This document shows positions 7,999 to 16,486 of a DNA stretch of 21,717 nt, piece after piece. Where the stretch lies: contig NW_001915033.1 in the NCBI RefSeq assembly GCF_000208925.1, positions 13,382-35,098 of the forward strand. The letters run 5' to 3'. The translations under genes were made by a program, and so were the position numbers. A model generated the notes under the pieces. That model saw only the letters and a list, made by a program, of their open reading frames with translations, made no database searches and had not been told where the DNA came from. Every line of letters starts with the position of its first letter. The stretch's first letter is position 1. This stretch comes from Entamoeba histolytica HM-1:IMSS (lineage: Eukaryota > Evosea > Mastigamoebida > Endamoebidae).

Positions 7999-9870
7999 TT
8001 ATTCTAACAAATCAATTAGAGAGTTGAATGATAATGAAGTGGCATTAATATCATTTCTCAGTGTATGTGTACAAGCTTCTGAGACAATCCACTTAATGTC
8101 TGCTCCACTTTTACCTTCTGATAATTGAGCCAATAATTCAAAATCAAATGACTGATCAATGGGAATATCCTTTAATGCAACTTTGAATATTTCAATTCTT
8201 GTTTTTTGATCAGGCTTAGGAACTTCAATCAAACAATCAAATCTACCAGGTCGTAATAATGCTGGGTCTATTAATTCTTTTCTATTACTTGCAGCAACTA
8301 AAATAACACCCTCAACTTCTTCAATGCCATCCATTTCATTTAATAATGTTGATAAGACACGATCTCTAACTGAATCACCTCCTGTTCCTCCTGAACGAAT
8401 TCCTACTACAGTGTCTATCTCATCTATAAAAATTATACAGGGAGTTGCTGCTCTTGCTCTCTTGAATGTATCTCTTACACTTGCTTCTGCATCTCCTACA
8501 TATGGTGAATATATTGTTGCACTACTCAATGTTATAAATGAAGTATTTAACATTGTTGCTGTTGCACGGACAATACTTGTCTTTGCACATCCACTTGGAC
8601 CATACAATAATACTCCATGAGAAGGTCGAATCCCAAGTTTCTTAAATTCCTTTGAATGGGTCATAGGCCATTCTATTGCTTCTATCATTGCTTTTTTAAC
8701 ATTTTCTAACCCTCCAATATCATCCCAATGTAATTTATCAAAATCTGTTTCACTTCCAACAAGAACTGATGGTGTTACAAATGTCATTGAATGGAGATAC
8801 AGATTTATTTTTTCTTCTGTTGTTTCATTTCCATGAAGTTGTGCTTCAACATCATTCTGTAATAATAATAAATCTTTTGGTAAATATCCTACTGTTTTCT
8901 TTGATATTATTTCATTAACTTCTTTACAATTACATTTTAATGAATCTAAAATTTTATATCTAATTATTTGATCTGGAGGAGAAATTCTAAGTGAATAAGT
9001 AATAAGTTCATTTGATTTAAATATATTTGGTATTGTTTGTGATGTTGTACAAACAATTAAATTATTATTAATTTTTAATTGTTTGATGATATGTATTAGT
9101 AATAATGAATAATCCTTTATCAATTCATCAATATCATCAAGAATAATTATACAATTATGAACATTTAAATTAACAATATTATTATTTTCGATAATCTGAT
9201 ATGAATTATAATAATACACTTGTTTTCCTATTTTATATGAACAATATTTAGCAATTAATGTTTTTCCACTTCCATGTTCTCCTTCTAAAAGAAGTGTTTT
9301 ATTATCATTTAATATTGAATAAATTTTTTCAAGTAAAAATTCATATCCAATAGGTTGTTGAATAGGTATGCTATTGTGTTGAATAGAAAATGAACAATCT
9401 TTAGTTATAGAAAAAAATCCATTTGGTAATTGTCCATTAATACTTTGAATAATGACAATAATATTTAAGATATGAATTTGAATGATAGAATGAATACAAA
9501 TGGTTTGTCCATTTAATATATTAAGAAGATATTTATCAACATTTTTTGAATTACTAAATGAATATTCATTATTATTAATTGGACATAAAGACACATTAAC
9601 AGAAATACAATGTTCAATCTCTTTTATCTTTTCAATTGATTTAATTTCTTTAATTTCATTTCTTTCAATAGGTTGATTAATACACACAAATGGGTCAACA
9701 GAACATCCTTCTTCAATAATATCATTAAAACCAGAAACTCTACAAATACATTGTTTATTATTTTGAATAGTTACAATAACACTTTCATCGAAGAATAATC
9801 CTTTAGAATCAATGTCTTTTCGAGTGAGACGAACTTTTCCAGAATCTTTGTCACCTGCAAAGAAAATCAT
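7999..9870 (-). CDS. Two-domain AAA ATPase of the Cdc48/Afg2 group, SPATA5L1 (AFG2B)-like
   Basis: Intronless, 623 residues. Residues 1-165 resemble a Cdc48-type N-domain. The first AAA domain (about 175-345) has Walker A GEHGSGKT at 197-204. Its Walker B is LDDID (244-248), with Asp where the catalytic Glu should be, and no clear arginine fingers. The second AAA domain (about 381-620) is canonical: WDDIGGLENVKK, Walker A GPSGCAKT (424-431), Walker B CIIFIDEID (478-486), and LLRPGRFD with Arg540 and Arg543 as the likely fingers. The segments GCAKTSIVRATAT and YSPYVGDAEASV are closer to animal SPATA5L1 than to Cdc48, NSF or Pex1. SPATA5L1 works with SPATA5 in an ATPase complex acting in ribosome maturation and protein extraction. 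A Pex1-like identity was considered because Pex1 also has a weak first domain, but the second domain fits less well. Start: first ATG, 161 bp from the divergent AP-3 beta start. Confidence 0.8.
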   Translation of the reverse strand: MIFFAGDKDSGKVRLTRKDIDSKGLFFDESVIVTIQNNKQCICRVSGFNDIIEEGCSVDPFVCINQPIERNEIKEIKSIEKIKEIEHCISVNVSLCPINNNEYSFSNSKNVDKYLLNILNGQTICIHSIIQIHILNIIVIIQSINGQLPNGFFSITKDCSFSIQHNSIPIQQPIGYEFLLEKIYSILNDNKTLLLEGEHGSGKTLIAKYCSYKIGKQVYYYNSYQIIENNNIVNLNVHNCIIILDDIDELIKDYSLLLIHIIKQLKINNNLIVCTTSQTIPNIFKSNELITYSLRISPPDQIIRYKILDSLKCNCKEVNEIISKKTVGYLPKDLLLLQNDVEAQLHGNETTEEKINLYLHSMTFVTPSVLVGSETDFDKLHWDDIGGLENVKKAMIEAIEWPMTHSKEFKKLGIRPSHGVLLYGPSGCAKTSIVRATATMLNTSFITLSSATIYSPYVGDAEASVRDTFKRARAATPCIIFIDEIDTVVGIRSGGTGGDSVRDRVLSTLLNEMDGIEEVEGVILVAASNRKELIDPALLRPGRFDCLIEVPKPDQKTRIEIFKVALKDIPIDQSFDFELLAQLSEGKSGADIKWIVSEACTHTLRNDINATSLSFNSLIDLLE

Positions 9871-10031
9871 TGTGTGGTTTTTAGGTTTTAAAGAACAGAA
9901 AAAGTAATTCGTTTAGTTTAGGATAATAAAATTCATAATAAAATAAAGAATAAAGATAATAAAAAGAAAATTCAAACTGAAAAGAAGAAAACAAAAAAGA
10001 AGGAAAAAGATCTAACAGAATTTATAGATTT
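9871..10031. promoter_or_regulatory. Divergent promoter between the AAA ATPase and AP-3 beta
   Basis: The two start codons are 161 bp apart and point away from each other, so both promoters lie here. The AP-3 beta side is purine-rich (about 9930-10015), with AAATTCA at 9968-9974 resembling the Entamoeba initiator. No clear TATA consensus is seen for either gene. Whether the two genes are co-regulated cannot be told from sequence. Confidence 0.5.
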
Positions 10032-12599
10032 ATGTCTATTTCTTATACATCATCATCATCAAGTAATATGCCTTCAATGGGGTCAGAACCACAAGAACAT
10101 CCTAATGTTCAAGAAAAAAGTGGAATGTTACAACATAATGTTCAAAGTATTGAACCATTACGTAAAATGTTATTTGCACCATCTGATAAAGATAAATTAG
10201 CGGCATTAAAAGCAATTATTAAATTAGAAAATACAGGATTAGATACATCAGATTTATTTGCTGAAATTGCTATGAATGTTGGTACTCAAGAAATGGAATT
10301 AAGAAAACTTGTATGTATGTATATTGTAAATCATTCAGAAAAAGATCCAACAAATGCATTAATGGCAGTTAATACAATGCATAAAGCATTAAGTTCACCA
10401 CATACATTTATCCGTACAACAGCATTACAATCAATTACATCATTAAGAGTAAGAGATATTGCACAATTAATGGTTATTGCAGTTTCAAAAGCAATAAAAG
10501 ATACATCACCTTATGTAAGAAAAGCAGCAGCACTTGCAATTCCTAAAATTTATAATCTTGATGAAAGAAGATTTGATGAATGTGTTAATTTAATTGTTCA
10601 AATGTTAGATGATAAAAATCCAATTGTTCTTGGTTCTACATGTTATGCTTTTCTTCAAGTATGTCCAAATAGGTTTGAATTTATTCATAAACATTATATT
10701 AAATTATGTCAAGCATTAATTGATTGTGAAGAATGGGGACAAGTACCAATTATGACACTTCTTATGCATTATGCTAGAACACAATTTACTGATCCTAATT
10801 TAGTTGAATTAGATGAAGATCATGAAATGGATAAAGATTTAGCATTTCTTATTAGTAGTGTTAGTCCATTATTTTATTCTATGAATCCTGCTGTTGTAGT
10901 TCAAGCAACATTATTATATTTCCATGTAGGACATCAACAAGATAGAATTAAAGCTGCAAGAGGAATAATGAAATTAACATCATCATCTTTATTAACACAA
11001 CAATTCTTATACCCAGTTTTATTATCATTAATTCAACAACAACCAAATGTTTTTTTTGATTATTTAGAAGATTTCTTCTTATATCCAGATGACCCCACTG
11101 AAATTTGTGAATTAAAATTGGAAATTGTTACATTACTTGTACAAGAAACAAATTGCCAAAAAATTCTTGATGAATTAAAGGATTATACTACATGGAGTAA
11201 TCCACATATTGTTACTCTTGCTATTCAAGCAATGTCTAGATTAGCAATGATTATGCCTGAAACATCAGAAAGATGTATGGTTCAATTATTACAATTCATG
11301 TCAAATAAAAACCCAGAAATTGTAGCAGAAGCAGTTATTGGAATTAAAAAATTATTACAATTATCTAAAAATGGTCAAAATGATCCAGAACGTGATTTAA
11401 GAATTATTGGTAAAATGTCAAAATTACTTATTGATATGAAAATTCCACAAGCACGTGCAAGTATTGTTTGGGTTATTGGAGAATATTCTCAAATGGTTCC
11501 TAAACTTGGACCTGATATATTAAGAATTCTTGCTAAAACATTTGTTGAAGAAGATGAGTGTGTTAAACAACAAGTATTGACTTTTGCAGGAAAATTATAT
11601 ATTACAAATAAAGAACAAAGTGAGAAACTAGTTAGATATATTTTCCAACTTGCTATGTATGATAATTCATTTGATATTCGTGATAGAGAAAGATTATTAA
11701 GAAGATTCTTATTTGCTGAGAATAATGAACATTGTAAAGAATTATTTAAACATGCAAAAGATATTCTTCTTTCTGATAAACCAACTCCTGTTATTACTGG
11801 ATTTAATCAACAACGTCAAGGTCTCTTAGAAGGAACTTTATCACATTATCTAAATACTATTATTAATGGATATACAGATCTTGAAGATTTTGCTCTTCAA
11901 GCTAGTGACCCATCTCTTAGAAAAACAAATATTGTTATTGAAGAAACACCTAAAACTAAAACAAAGACAGAAAAGAAAAAGAAAGAAATTGATGAAGATG
12001 ATCTTGAAGGATGGTTGAATGGAGATGGAGAAGAAGGAACTGGAAAGAAACATAGAGGACCATGGGGAAGTGATGCTAGTTCATCTGATGAAGACGAAAG
12101 CGAAGAAGAAGAAAGTGAAGATGAAAACCAAGACGAAAACGAGGAAAAAGAAGAAGAAAATACTGAAGAACAACAGAAAGAAAAAGCTGTAACAAATGAA
12201 GATGACTTTGACTGGGAAGAAGCATTAGGACTTGTTCAATCTAATCTTAATAAAGAGGAAGAAAAAGAAGAAGAAGAAAAACCTAAAGAACAAGAAGAAA
12301 TTGCAGATGATGCATTTGAAAATGATGGAGAATTTGTTGTTGAAAATGGTGAAAATGATGATTGGGGATTACTTGAAGATGAAGGAGAAAATCCACAAGA
12401 AACAAAAGAAGAAAATAAAGAGGAAAGTAAAGAAGAAGAAATAAAAGAAGAAGAAATAAAAGAAGAAAATAAAGAGGAAAGTAAAGAAGAAGAAACAAAA
12501 GAAGAAGTAAATCAAGAAAATACAGACGTTAATGATTTTATAGGATCAGATGAACATCAAAATAATAATCCAGGTGATTCAGGATTTGGAGAATTTTAA
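10032..12599 (+). CDS. AP-3 complex beta subunit, lacking the C-terminal ear
   Basis: Intronless, 855 residues. The adaptin trunk of helical repeats spans about 35-600. Several stretches follow AP-3 beta more closely than AP-1/2 beta or COPI: FIRTTALQSITSLRV, DTSPYVRKAAALAI, and QVCPNRFEFIHKHYIKLCQA followed by CEEWGQ (232-237) and YARTQF. AP-3 sorts cargo from endosomes to lysosome-related organelles, and beta3 pairs with delta and mu3. From about residue 640 the protein becomes a disordered, Glu/Lys-rich acidic tail, like the hinge of animal beta3, and it ends GDSGFGEF without the folded ear of the roughly 1100-residue animal protein. The tail has three acidic-tryptophan motifs (Trp661, 728 and 778) and an internal repeat. 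Start: first ATG after a purine-rich leader. The N-terminal 30 residues are Ser-rich and not conserved in the family. Confidence 0.92.
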   Translation: MSISYTSSSSSNMPSMGSEPQEHPNVQEKSGMLQHNVQSIEPLRKMLFAPSDKDKLAALKAIIKLENTGLDTSDLFAEIAMNVGTQEMELRKLVCMYIVNHSEKDPTNALMAVNTMHKALSSPHTFIRTTALQSITSLRVRDIAQLMVIAVSKAIKDTSPYVRKAAALAIPKIYNLDERRFDECVNLIVQMLDDKNPIVLGSTCYAFLQVCPNRFEFIHKHYIKLCQALIDCEEWGQVPIMTLLMHYARTQFTDPNLVELDEDHEMDKDLAFLISSVSPLFYSMNPAVVVQATLLYFHVGHQQDRIKAARGIMKLTSSSLLTQQFLYPVLLSLIQQQPNVFFDYLEDFFLYPDDPTEICELKLEIVTLLVQETNCQKILDELKDYTTWSNPHIVTLAIQAMSRLAMIMPETSERCMVQLLQFMSNKNPEIVAEAVIGIKKLLQLSKNGQNDPERDLRIIGKMSKLLIDMKIPQARASIVWVIGEYSQMVPKLGPDILRILAKTFVEEDECVKQQVLTFAGKLYITNKEQSEKLVRYIFQLAMYDNSFDIRDRERLLRRFLFAENNEHCKELFKHAKDILLSDKPTPVITGFNQQRQGLLEGTLSHYLNTIINGYTDLEDFALQASDPSLRKTNIVIEETPKTKTKTEKKKKEIDEDDLEGWLNGDGEEGTGKKHRGPWGSDASSSDEDESEEEESEDENQDENEEKEEENTEEQQKEKAVTNEDDFDWEEALGLVQSNLNKEEEKEEEEKPKEQEEIADDAFENDGEFVVENGENDDWGLLEDEGENPQETKEENKEESKEEEIKEEEIKEENKEESKEEETKEEVNQENTDVNDFIGSDEHQNNNPGDSGFGEF
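12404..12495 (+). repeat. In-frame repeat with 54 bp period in the AP-3 beta tail
   Basis: Two identical 38-base copies occupy 12404-12441 and 12458-12495, offset by 54 bases (18 codons), and both encode a KEENKEESKEEE-type block. The material between them (KEEEI units) is a degenerate version of the same sequence. The whole is a purine-only coding microsatellite that probably changes length easily by slippage without breaking the frame. Confidence 0.85.
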
Positions 12600-12739
12600 A
12601 TACTGAAAGAATTCAATTTATTTCTCTCTTTTTTTTTCATTTGATTCAAAGTTTTCAAGACTGAAGCAGTAATTAGGATATTTATTTTATATAATAAAAG
12701 AAAATAATAAAATAAACTAACTAAACTATTAAATTTCAA

Positions 12740-15700
12740 ATGTTTCTTCTCTTTTTTATATTTATCTTTTCTTCACTGAGTGAAGATTATGGAGTTTGTT
12801 CTCCAGGATTTGCAATATCTTCTCCTTCTTACTATATTTCTAAATTATCAGGAACGTTTACAACACCATATTTTTGTGCTGAAATGAATTTAAGAGCAAC
12901 AGGAATTGCAGAAAGTGCTAAAGCTTTTATTGTTGGATTTAGTAACTTTGGGTTGGTTTATTCAAATGAAAATAACACAAGCAAAGTATCATTATTATAT
13001 TATAATTCAGAACAAAAAGTAGAAACGTTATTTTCACCATCTTATTTTGAGTGGAACGACGTTTGTTTAAGTGCATCAGAAGATAATTTAATTAGTGTTT
13101 ATATTAACGGTAAAAAACAAACAACTACATACCAAGCAAGTGAAATAATTAAAGAAAATGATAATATTTTTATGTTATGTACTTCTTCACAAATATATAA
13201 TATTGGAACTGTAAGTGGATTTATTTATGGAAGTCATGTACTAACAGAGGAGGAAGTTATTTATTATCACACAAAACATATTAGTCCATCAAATGTAATA
13301 TTTAAACAAAAAGCAAGATTATCATATACTAGTGGAAATGCAGTTTTTTTCAATAATTTATTATTTTATGGAGGAACTAAAGTGTCTGGGGGAATAAGTA
13401 ATTTAAAAACATCTATAGGTATTCCTTTAATTGATGATGGATGTTATGATGGAGCATTAGAAAAATTAGCAATGAGACGAACGGATCTTATTCCAGACAT
13501 TACTATTAATAAACAAAATTTAGCTACTTTAACATTTGTTGAAATATCTGATATGAAAACACATGATTCATATTTTTTATTTAATAATGGAGGGTCAATT
13601 ACAATTAATACATTAGATACAAATGTTAAACGATTTGTTAGATTAGAACTTGATGTTCAAGGAAATTTTATTGTTCAATATCAAATGAATAATCAATGGT
13701 ATAATGGAGTAAATATTAAAGCAAATTATTTTACACCAAATTATGTGTTATATCTTCCTTATTATCTTCTTGGGTCACAAGTAACATTAAGAATTATAAC
13801 AACATCAATACCATCATCTGAAATTAATCTTTCACTTGACCCACTTATTAAAGAAATACGAATTCATTATGGAACATGTAATGGACATAATGGAATGTTT
13901 TGTGCTATTGATAATTCATTTGGAATTTGTTCATCAAATGAATGTAGTCCTAAAGCAAAATTATCAACAAAAACATTTGATTTTAATAATTATAATATTC
14001 CATCAAGTGTTTCAAGTATTATTCTCAAGTCAAAAGAAAATAATAATGTATTTCTTACGACATATCAAATAAAAAATTCATTAATAGGAGAAGGAAGTGA
14101 TACTATTTTAGATACACCAAATTCTAAATATTTTAAATTTACTCAAAGTGAAGTATCATTTTTAGAAGTTTCATCATATGATATTCCATCAGGATGGGGA
14201 AAATATACAAATGAATATACATACCTTGTTACAGTTAAAATTGAAAATTCAACAACATCATTATTTAAAACATCTTTCTTTGGATTTACTATGCAAACAT
14301 TAAATATTAATCTTTATAAAGGAAAACCAACATTATCAATTCTTACAGCATTAGAAACAAAAGAAATACCAATTAATAAATGGGTAAAAATTGGACTTAC
14401 AGTAAATTCAACAAGTCTTACAATGGCATGTGATGGAAGAATTGTGCTTAGAGCGAAAAATGAACAATATGTAGATTATCTTTCATCTACAGCATTTAAA
14501 TTTGAAGCAGTAAGAATGTATGGAAATTCATTTGCATCAATTCAAGAATATCCTATTGCTGTTACAGATAATGTATTAAATACATTAACAATAACTGGAC
14601 TTACAATAGATAATACATGTTCAACAACATTACCAAATATTTGTATTAATAAAAAACCATATTCCCCATTTGAAAAGAGTTGTCCAATTAATTGTATTGA
14701 ATGTCAAAATGGAATATGTCAAGAATGTATGAATAATTTTGATTTATCCACAGGATGTACAAAATGTAAAGAAAAATATAGTGGAGAATTATGTAATGAA
14801 TGTGCATCAGGGTATAAAGGATATCCTGAATGTAAAAGTTATACTACATCTATTATTATTATTTCAGTAATTGGAGGAATCTTTTTAATTATTGTATTTA
14901 TTGTAGTAATTATTATAATAATTCTTCTCTTAAGAAGAAGAAAAATTAAACAAGAAAAAGAAATGGAAGAAGATGAAATGAAAGCATTAGAAAATAATGG
15001 AACAGCTCAATTACTTAAAAATGCAAGAAAGAAAAAAGTTGTTGTTGGTACAGAAACATTAATTGAACTTGGGAATAATATTTATATTAACAAAGCTCAT
15101 TTAGACTTTAATTTGGATGGAGCAGAACCTGATATTGATACACCATTATTAGATACGTTGTTAATTAAAAATCATACTGATAAACAATTTGTTATTTGGA
15201 TTCAAGTACCAAAAAAAGATAAATTTTTCTTACAGGCAGATGTAGAAAAAGAAATACTTGAACCTAGAGCTGAAATGAATGTTCATTTTGAAATTCAATT
15301 ACATTGCAATTGTTCATGTAAAGAAAAAATTATCATTAGAATAGAAGATACAAAAACAAAAGAAGGAGAAACTGGAACAATTGCTTTAGCTGTTTCAACA
15401 TATAAAAGTAATAAAATTGATTTTGATGAAATTGAATTAAAACAACCACCATTAGGTGATGGTGCATTTGGTGTTGTTTATAGAGGAACATATCGAGGAA
15501 TTGAAGTTGCTGTAAAAAAATTAAAAGAAAGAACTGATAATATAGGAGCAAAACAAGAGTTTGATAAAGAAGTAACATTAATGACTAGGCTTAGAGGACC
15601 ATATATTGTTGGGTTTATTGGAGCATGTTATCTTGAAAAAAAGATGTGTATAGCAATTGAATTTGCACCTGATGGATCATTAGGACATGTATTAAAGAAA

Positions 15701-16426
15701 GTTAAGTTAAGTTATGAACAAAAATTAAAATTTATGATTGATTGTTGTAAGGGTATGGCTATGATGCATTCTATTAATATTATTCATAGAGATCTTAAAC
15801 CTGATAATTTATTAATGTTCTGTGTAGATCAAGTTAATCCAAAGATAGTTAATTGTAAAATAACTGATTTTGGTACATCTAGAGCAGTACAAGAATATGA
15901 AGGAAATTATACTTGTGGAGTAGGTACTCCTGTATATATGGCACCTGAATTACTTAGTAAAGAACCTTATACAATAACAGCAGACCAATTTAGTTTTGCT
16001 ATTATGATGTATGAAGTATATATTCAAGGAAAACCTTATTCTTCTGAACAATTTAAAATGCCTTGGGATATTGCTAAGTTTGTTATTGCAGGAAAAAGAT
16101 TAGAACGTAAAGATACTATGACTGATGTTTGGTGGAATGTTATTACTCAATGTTGGGATCATATTCCTTCTAAAAGACCTGCATTTAAGGATGTTGCAGT
16201 TATGTTACAAGATGAACTTGCAACGTTGATTCCTACATTTGCAGAAAATAAAGAAGTTACATCTCCACAAAAATTAAGAGAAGAATCTATAGATCCAAAT
16301 ATGAAAACAACTACTACTACAACTACATTAACTTCTACAATGAATTCAGACGTAGGATATAATACAAACCAAACTGGAATGTCTAAATTTATTAATACAA
16401 CAACGGATGATTTTGAAGTGAATTAA
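12740..16426 (+). CDS. Transmembrane kinase (Entamoeba TMK family, tyrosine-kinase-like)
   Basis: Intronless, 1228 residues. Residues 1-14 are a signal peptide (MFLLFFIFIFSSLS). The ectodomain (15-703) is beta-rich, with LamG/concanavalin-like patches near 105-126 (WNDVCLSASEDNLISVYING) and 546-570 (NKWVKIGLTV through DGRIVL). A Cys-rich laminin-EGF-like module with CxxC spacing lies at 648-698. One membrane helix spans 704-731, followed by RRRK. Residues about 765-895 form a beta-rich cytosolic module resembling an MSP/ASH domain. The kinase domain spans about 899-1160: GDGAFG (906-911), VAVKK (Lys926), Glu944, HRDLKPDN (Asp1018), DFGTSR (1043-1048), GTPVYMAPE. All catalytic residues are present. 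HRDLKPDN argues for Ser/Thr or dual activity, not a true tyrosine kinase. The tail is Thr/Asn-rich. These receptors are thought to sense surface ligands and are expanded in Entamoeba; the ligand here is unknown. A TATTAAATTTCA box directly precedes the ATG. Confidence 0.95.
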   Translation: MFLLFFIFIFSSLSEDYGVCSPGFAISSPSYYISKLSGTFTTPYFCAEMNLRATGIAESAKAFIVGFSNFGLVYSNENNTSKVSLLYYNSEQKVETLFSPSYFEWNDVCLSASEDNLISVYINGKKQTTTYQASEIIKENDNIFMLCTSSQIYNIGTVSGFIYGSHVLTEEEVIYYHTKHISPSNVIFKQKARLSYTSGNAVFFNNLLFYGGTKVSGGISNLKTSIGIPLIDDGCYDGALEKLAMRRTDLIPDITINKQNLATLTFVEISDMKTHDSYFLFNNGGSITINTLDTNVKRFVRLELDVQGNFIVQYQMNNQWYNGVNIKANYFTPNYVLYLPYYLLGSQVTLRIITTSIPSSEINLSLDPLIKEIRIHYGTCNGHNGMFCAIDNSFGICSSNECSPKAKLSTKTFDFNNYNIPSSVSSIILKSKENNNVFLTTYQIKNSLIGEGSDTILDTPNSKYFKFTQSEVSFLEVSSYDIPSGWGKYTNEYTYLVTVKIENSTTSLFKTSFFGFTMQTLNINLYKGKPTLSILTALETKEIPINKWVKIGLTVNSTSLTMACDGRIVLRAKNEQYVDYLSSTAFKFEAVRMYGNSFASIQEYPIAVTDNVLNTLTITGLTIDNTCSTTLPNICINKKPYSPFEKSCPINCIECQNGICQECMNNFDLSTGCTKCKEKYSGELCNECASGYKGYPECKSYTTSIIIISVIGGIFLIIVFIVVIIIIILLLRRRKIKQEKEMEEDEMKALENNGTAQLLKNARKKKVVVGTETLIELGNNIYINKAHLDFNLDGAEPDIDTPLLDTLLIKNHTDKQFVIWIQVPKKDKFFLQADVEKEILEPRAEMNVHFEIQLHCNCSCKEKIIIRIEDTKTKEGETGTIALAVSTYKSNKIDFDEIELKQPPLGDGAFGVVYRGTYRGIEVAVKKLKERTDNIGAKQEFDKEVTLMTRLRGPYIVGFIGACYLEKKMCIAIEFAPDGSLGHVLKKVKLSYEQKLKFMIDCCKGMAMMHSINIIHRDLKPDNLLMFCVDQVNPKIVNCKITDFGTSRAVQEYEGNYTCGVGTPVYMAPELLSKEPYTITADQFSFAIMMYEVYIQGKPYSSEQFKMPWDIAKFVIAGKRLERKDTMTDVWWNVITQCWDHIPSKRPAFKDVAVMLQDELATLIPTFAENKEVTSPQKLREESIDPNMKTTTTTTTLTSTMNSDVGYNTNQTGMSKFINTTTDDFEVN

Positions 16427-16486
16427 CAAGAATTAAATTAATTGAGTGAATAAATTTTTTATTACCTCTTTAATTATAATTATTGA
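16427..16486. terminator. Shared 60 bp 3' region between convergent genes
   Basis: The stop codons of the kinase gene (+) and the unknown 416-residue gene (-) are only 60 bases apart. AATTAATT, AAATTTTTTATT and TTTAATTATAATTATTG provide TAATTT-like polyadenylation signals on both strands. The two 3' UTRs probably overlap. The exact poly(A) sites are not predictable here. Confidence 0.45.

Noticed and set aside
7999..9870. Pex1 as identity for the AAA ATPase
   Set aside because: Pex1 also has a weak first ATPase domain, but the second domain (GCAKTSIVRATAT, YSPYVGDAE) fits SPATA5L1 better, and Entamoeba is thought to lack peroxisomes.
12283..12498. Leu-rich minus-strand frame opposite the AP-3 beta tail
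   Set aside because: Antisense of the GAA/AAG repeat; it cannot be a real membrane protein.
15436..16220. True receptor tyrosine kinase
   Set aside because: The catalytic loop is HRDLKPDN and the activation segment GTPVYMAPE, which are typical of Ser/Thr and tyrosine-kinase-like groups. True tyrosine kinases have HRDLAARN or HRDLRAAN.
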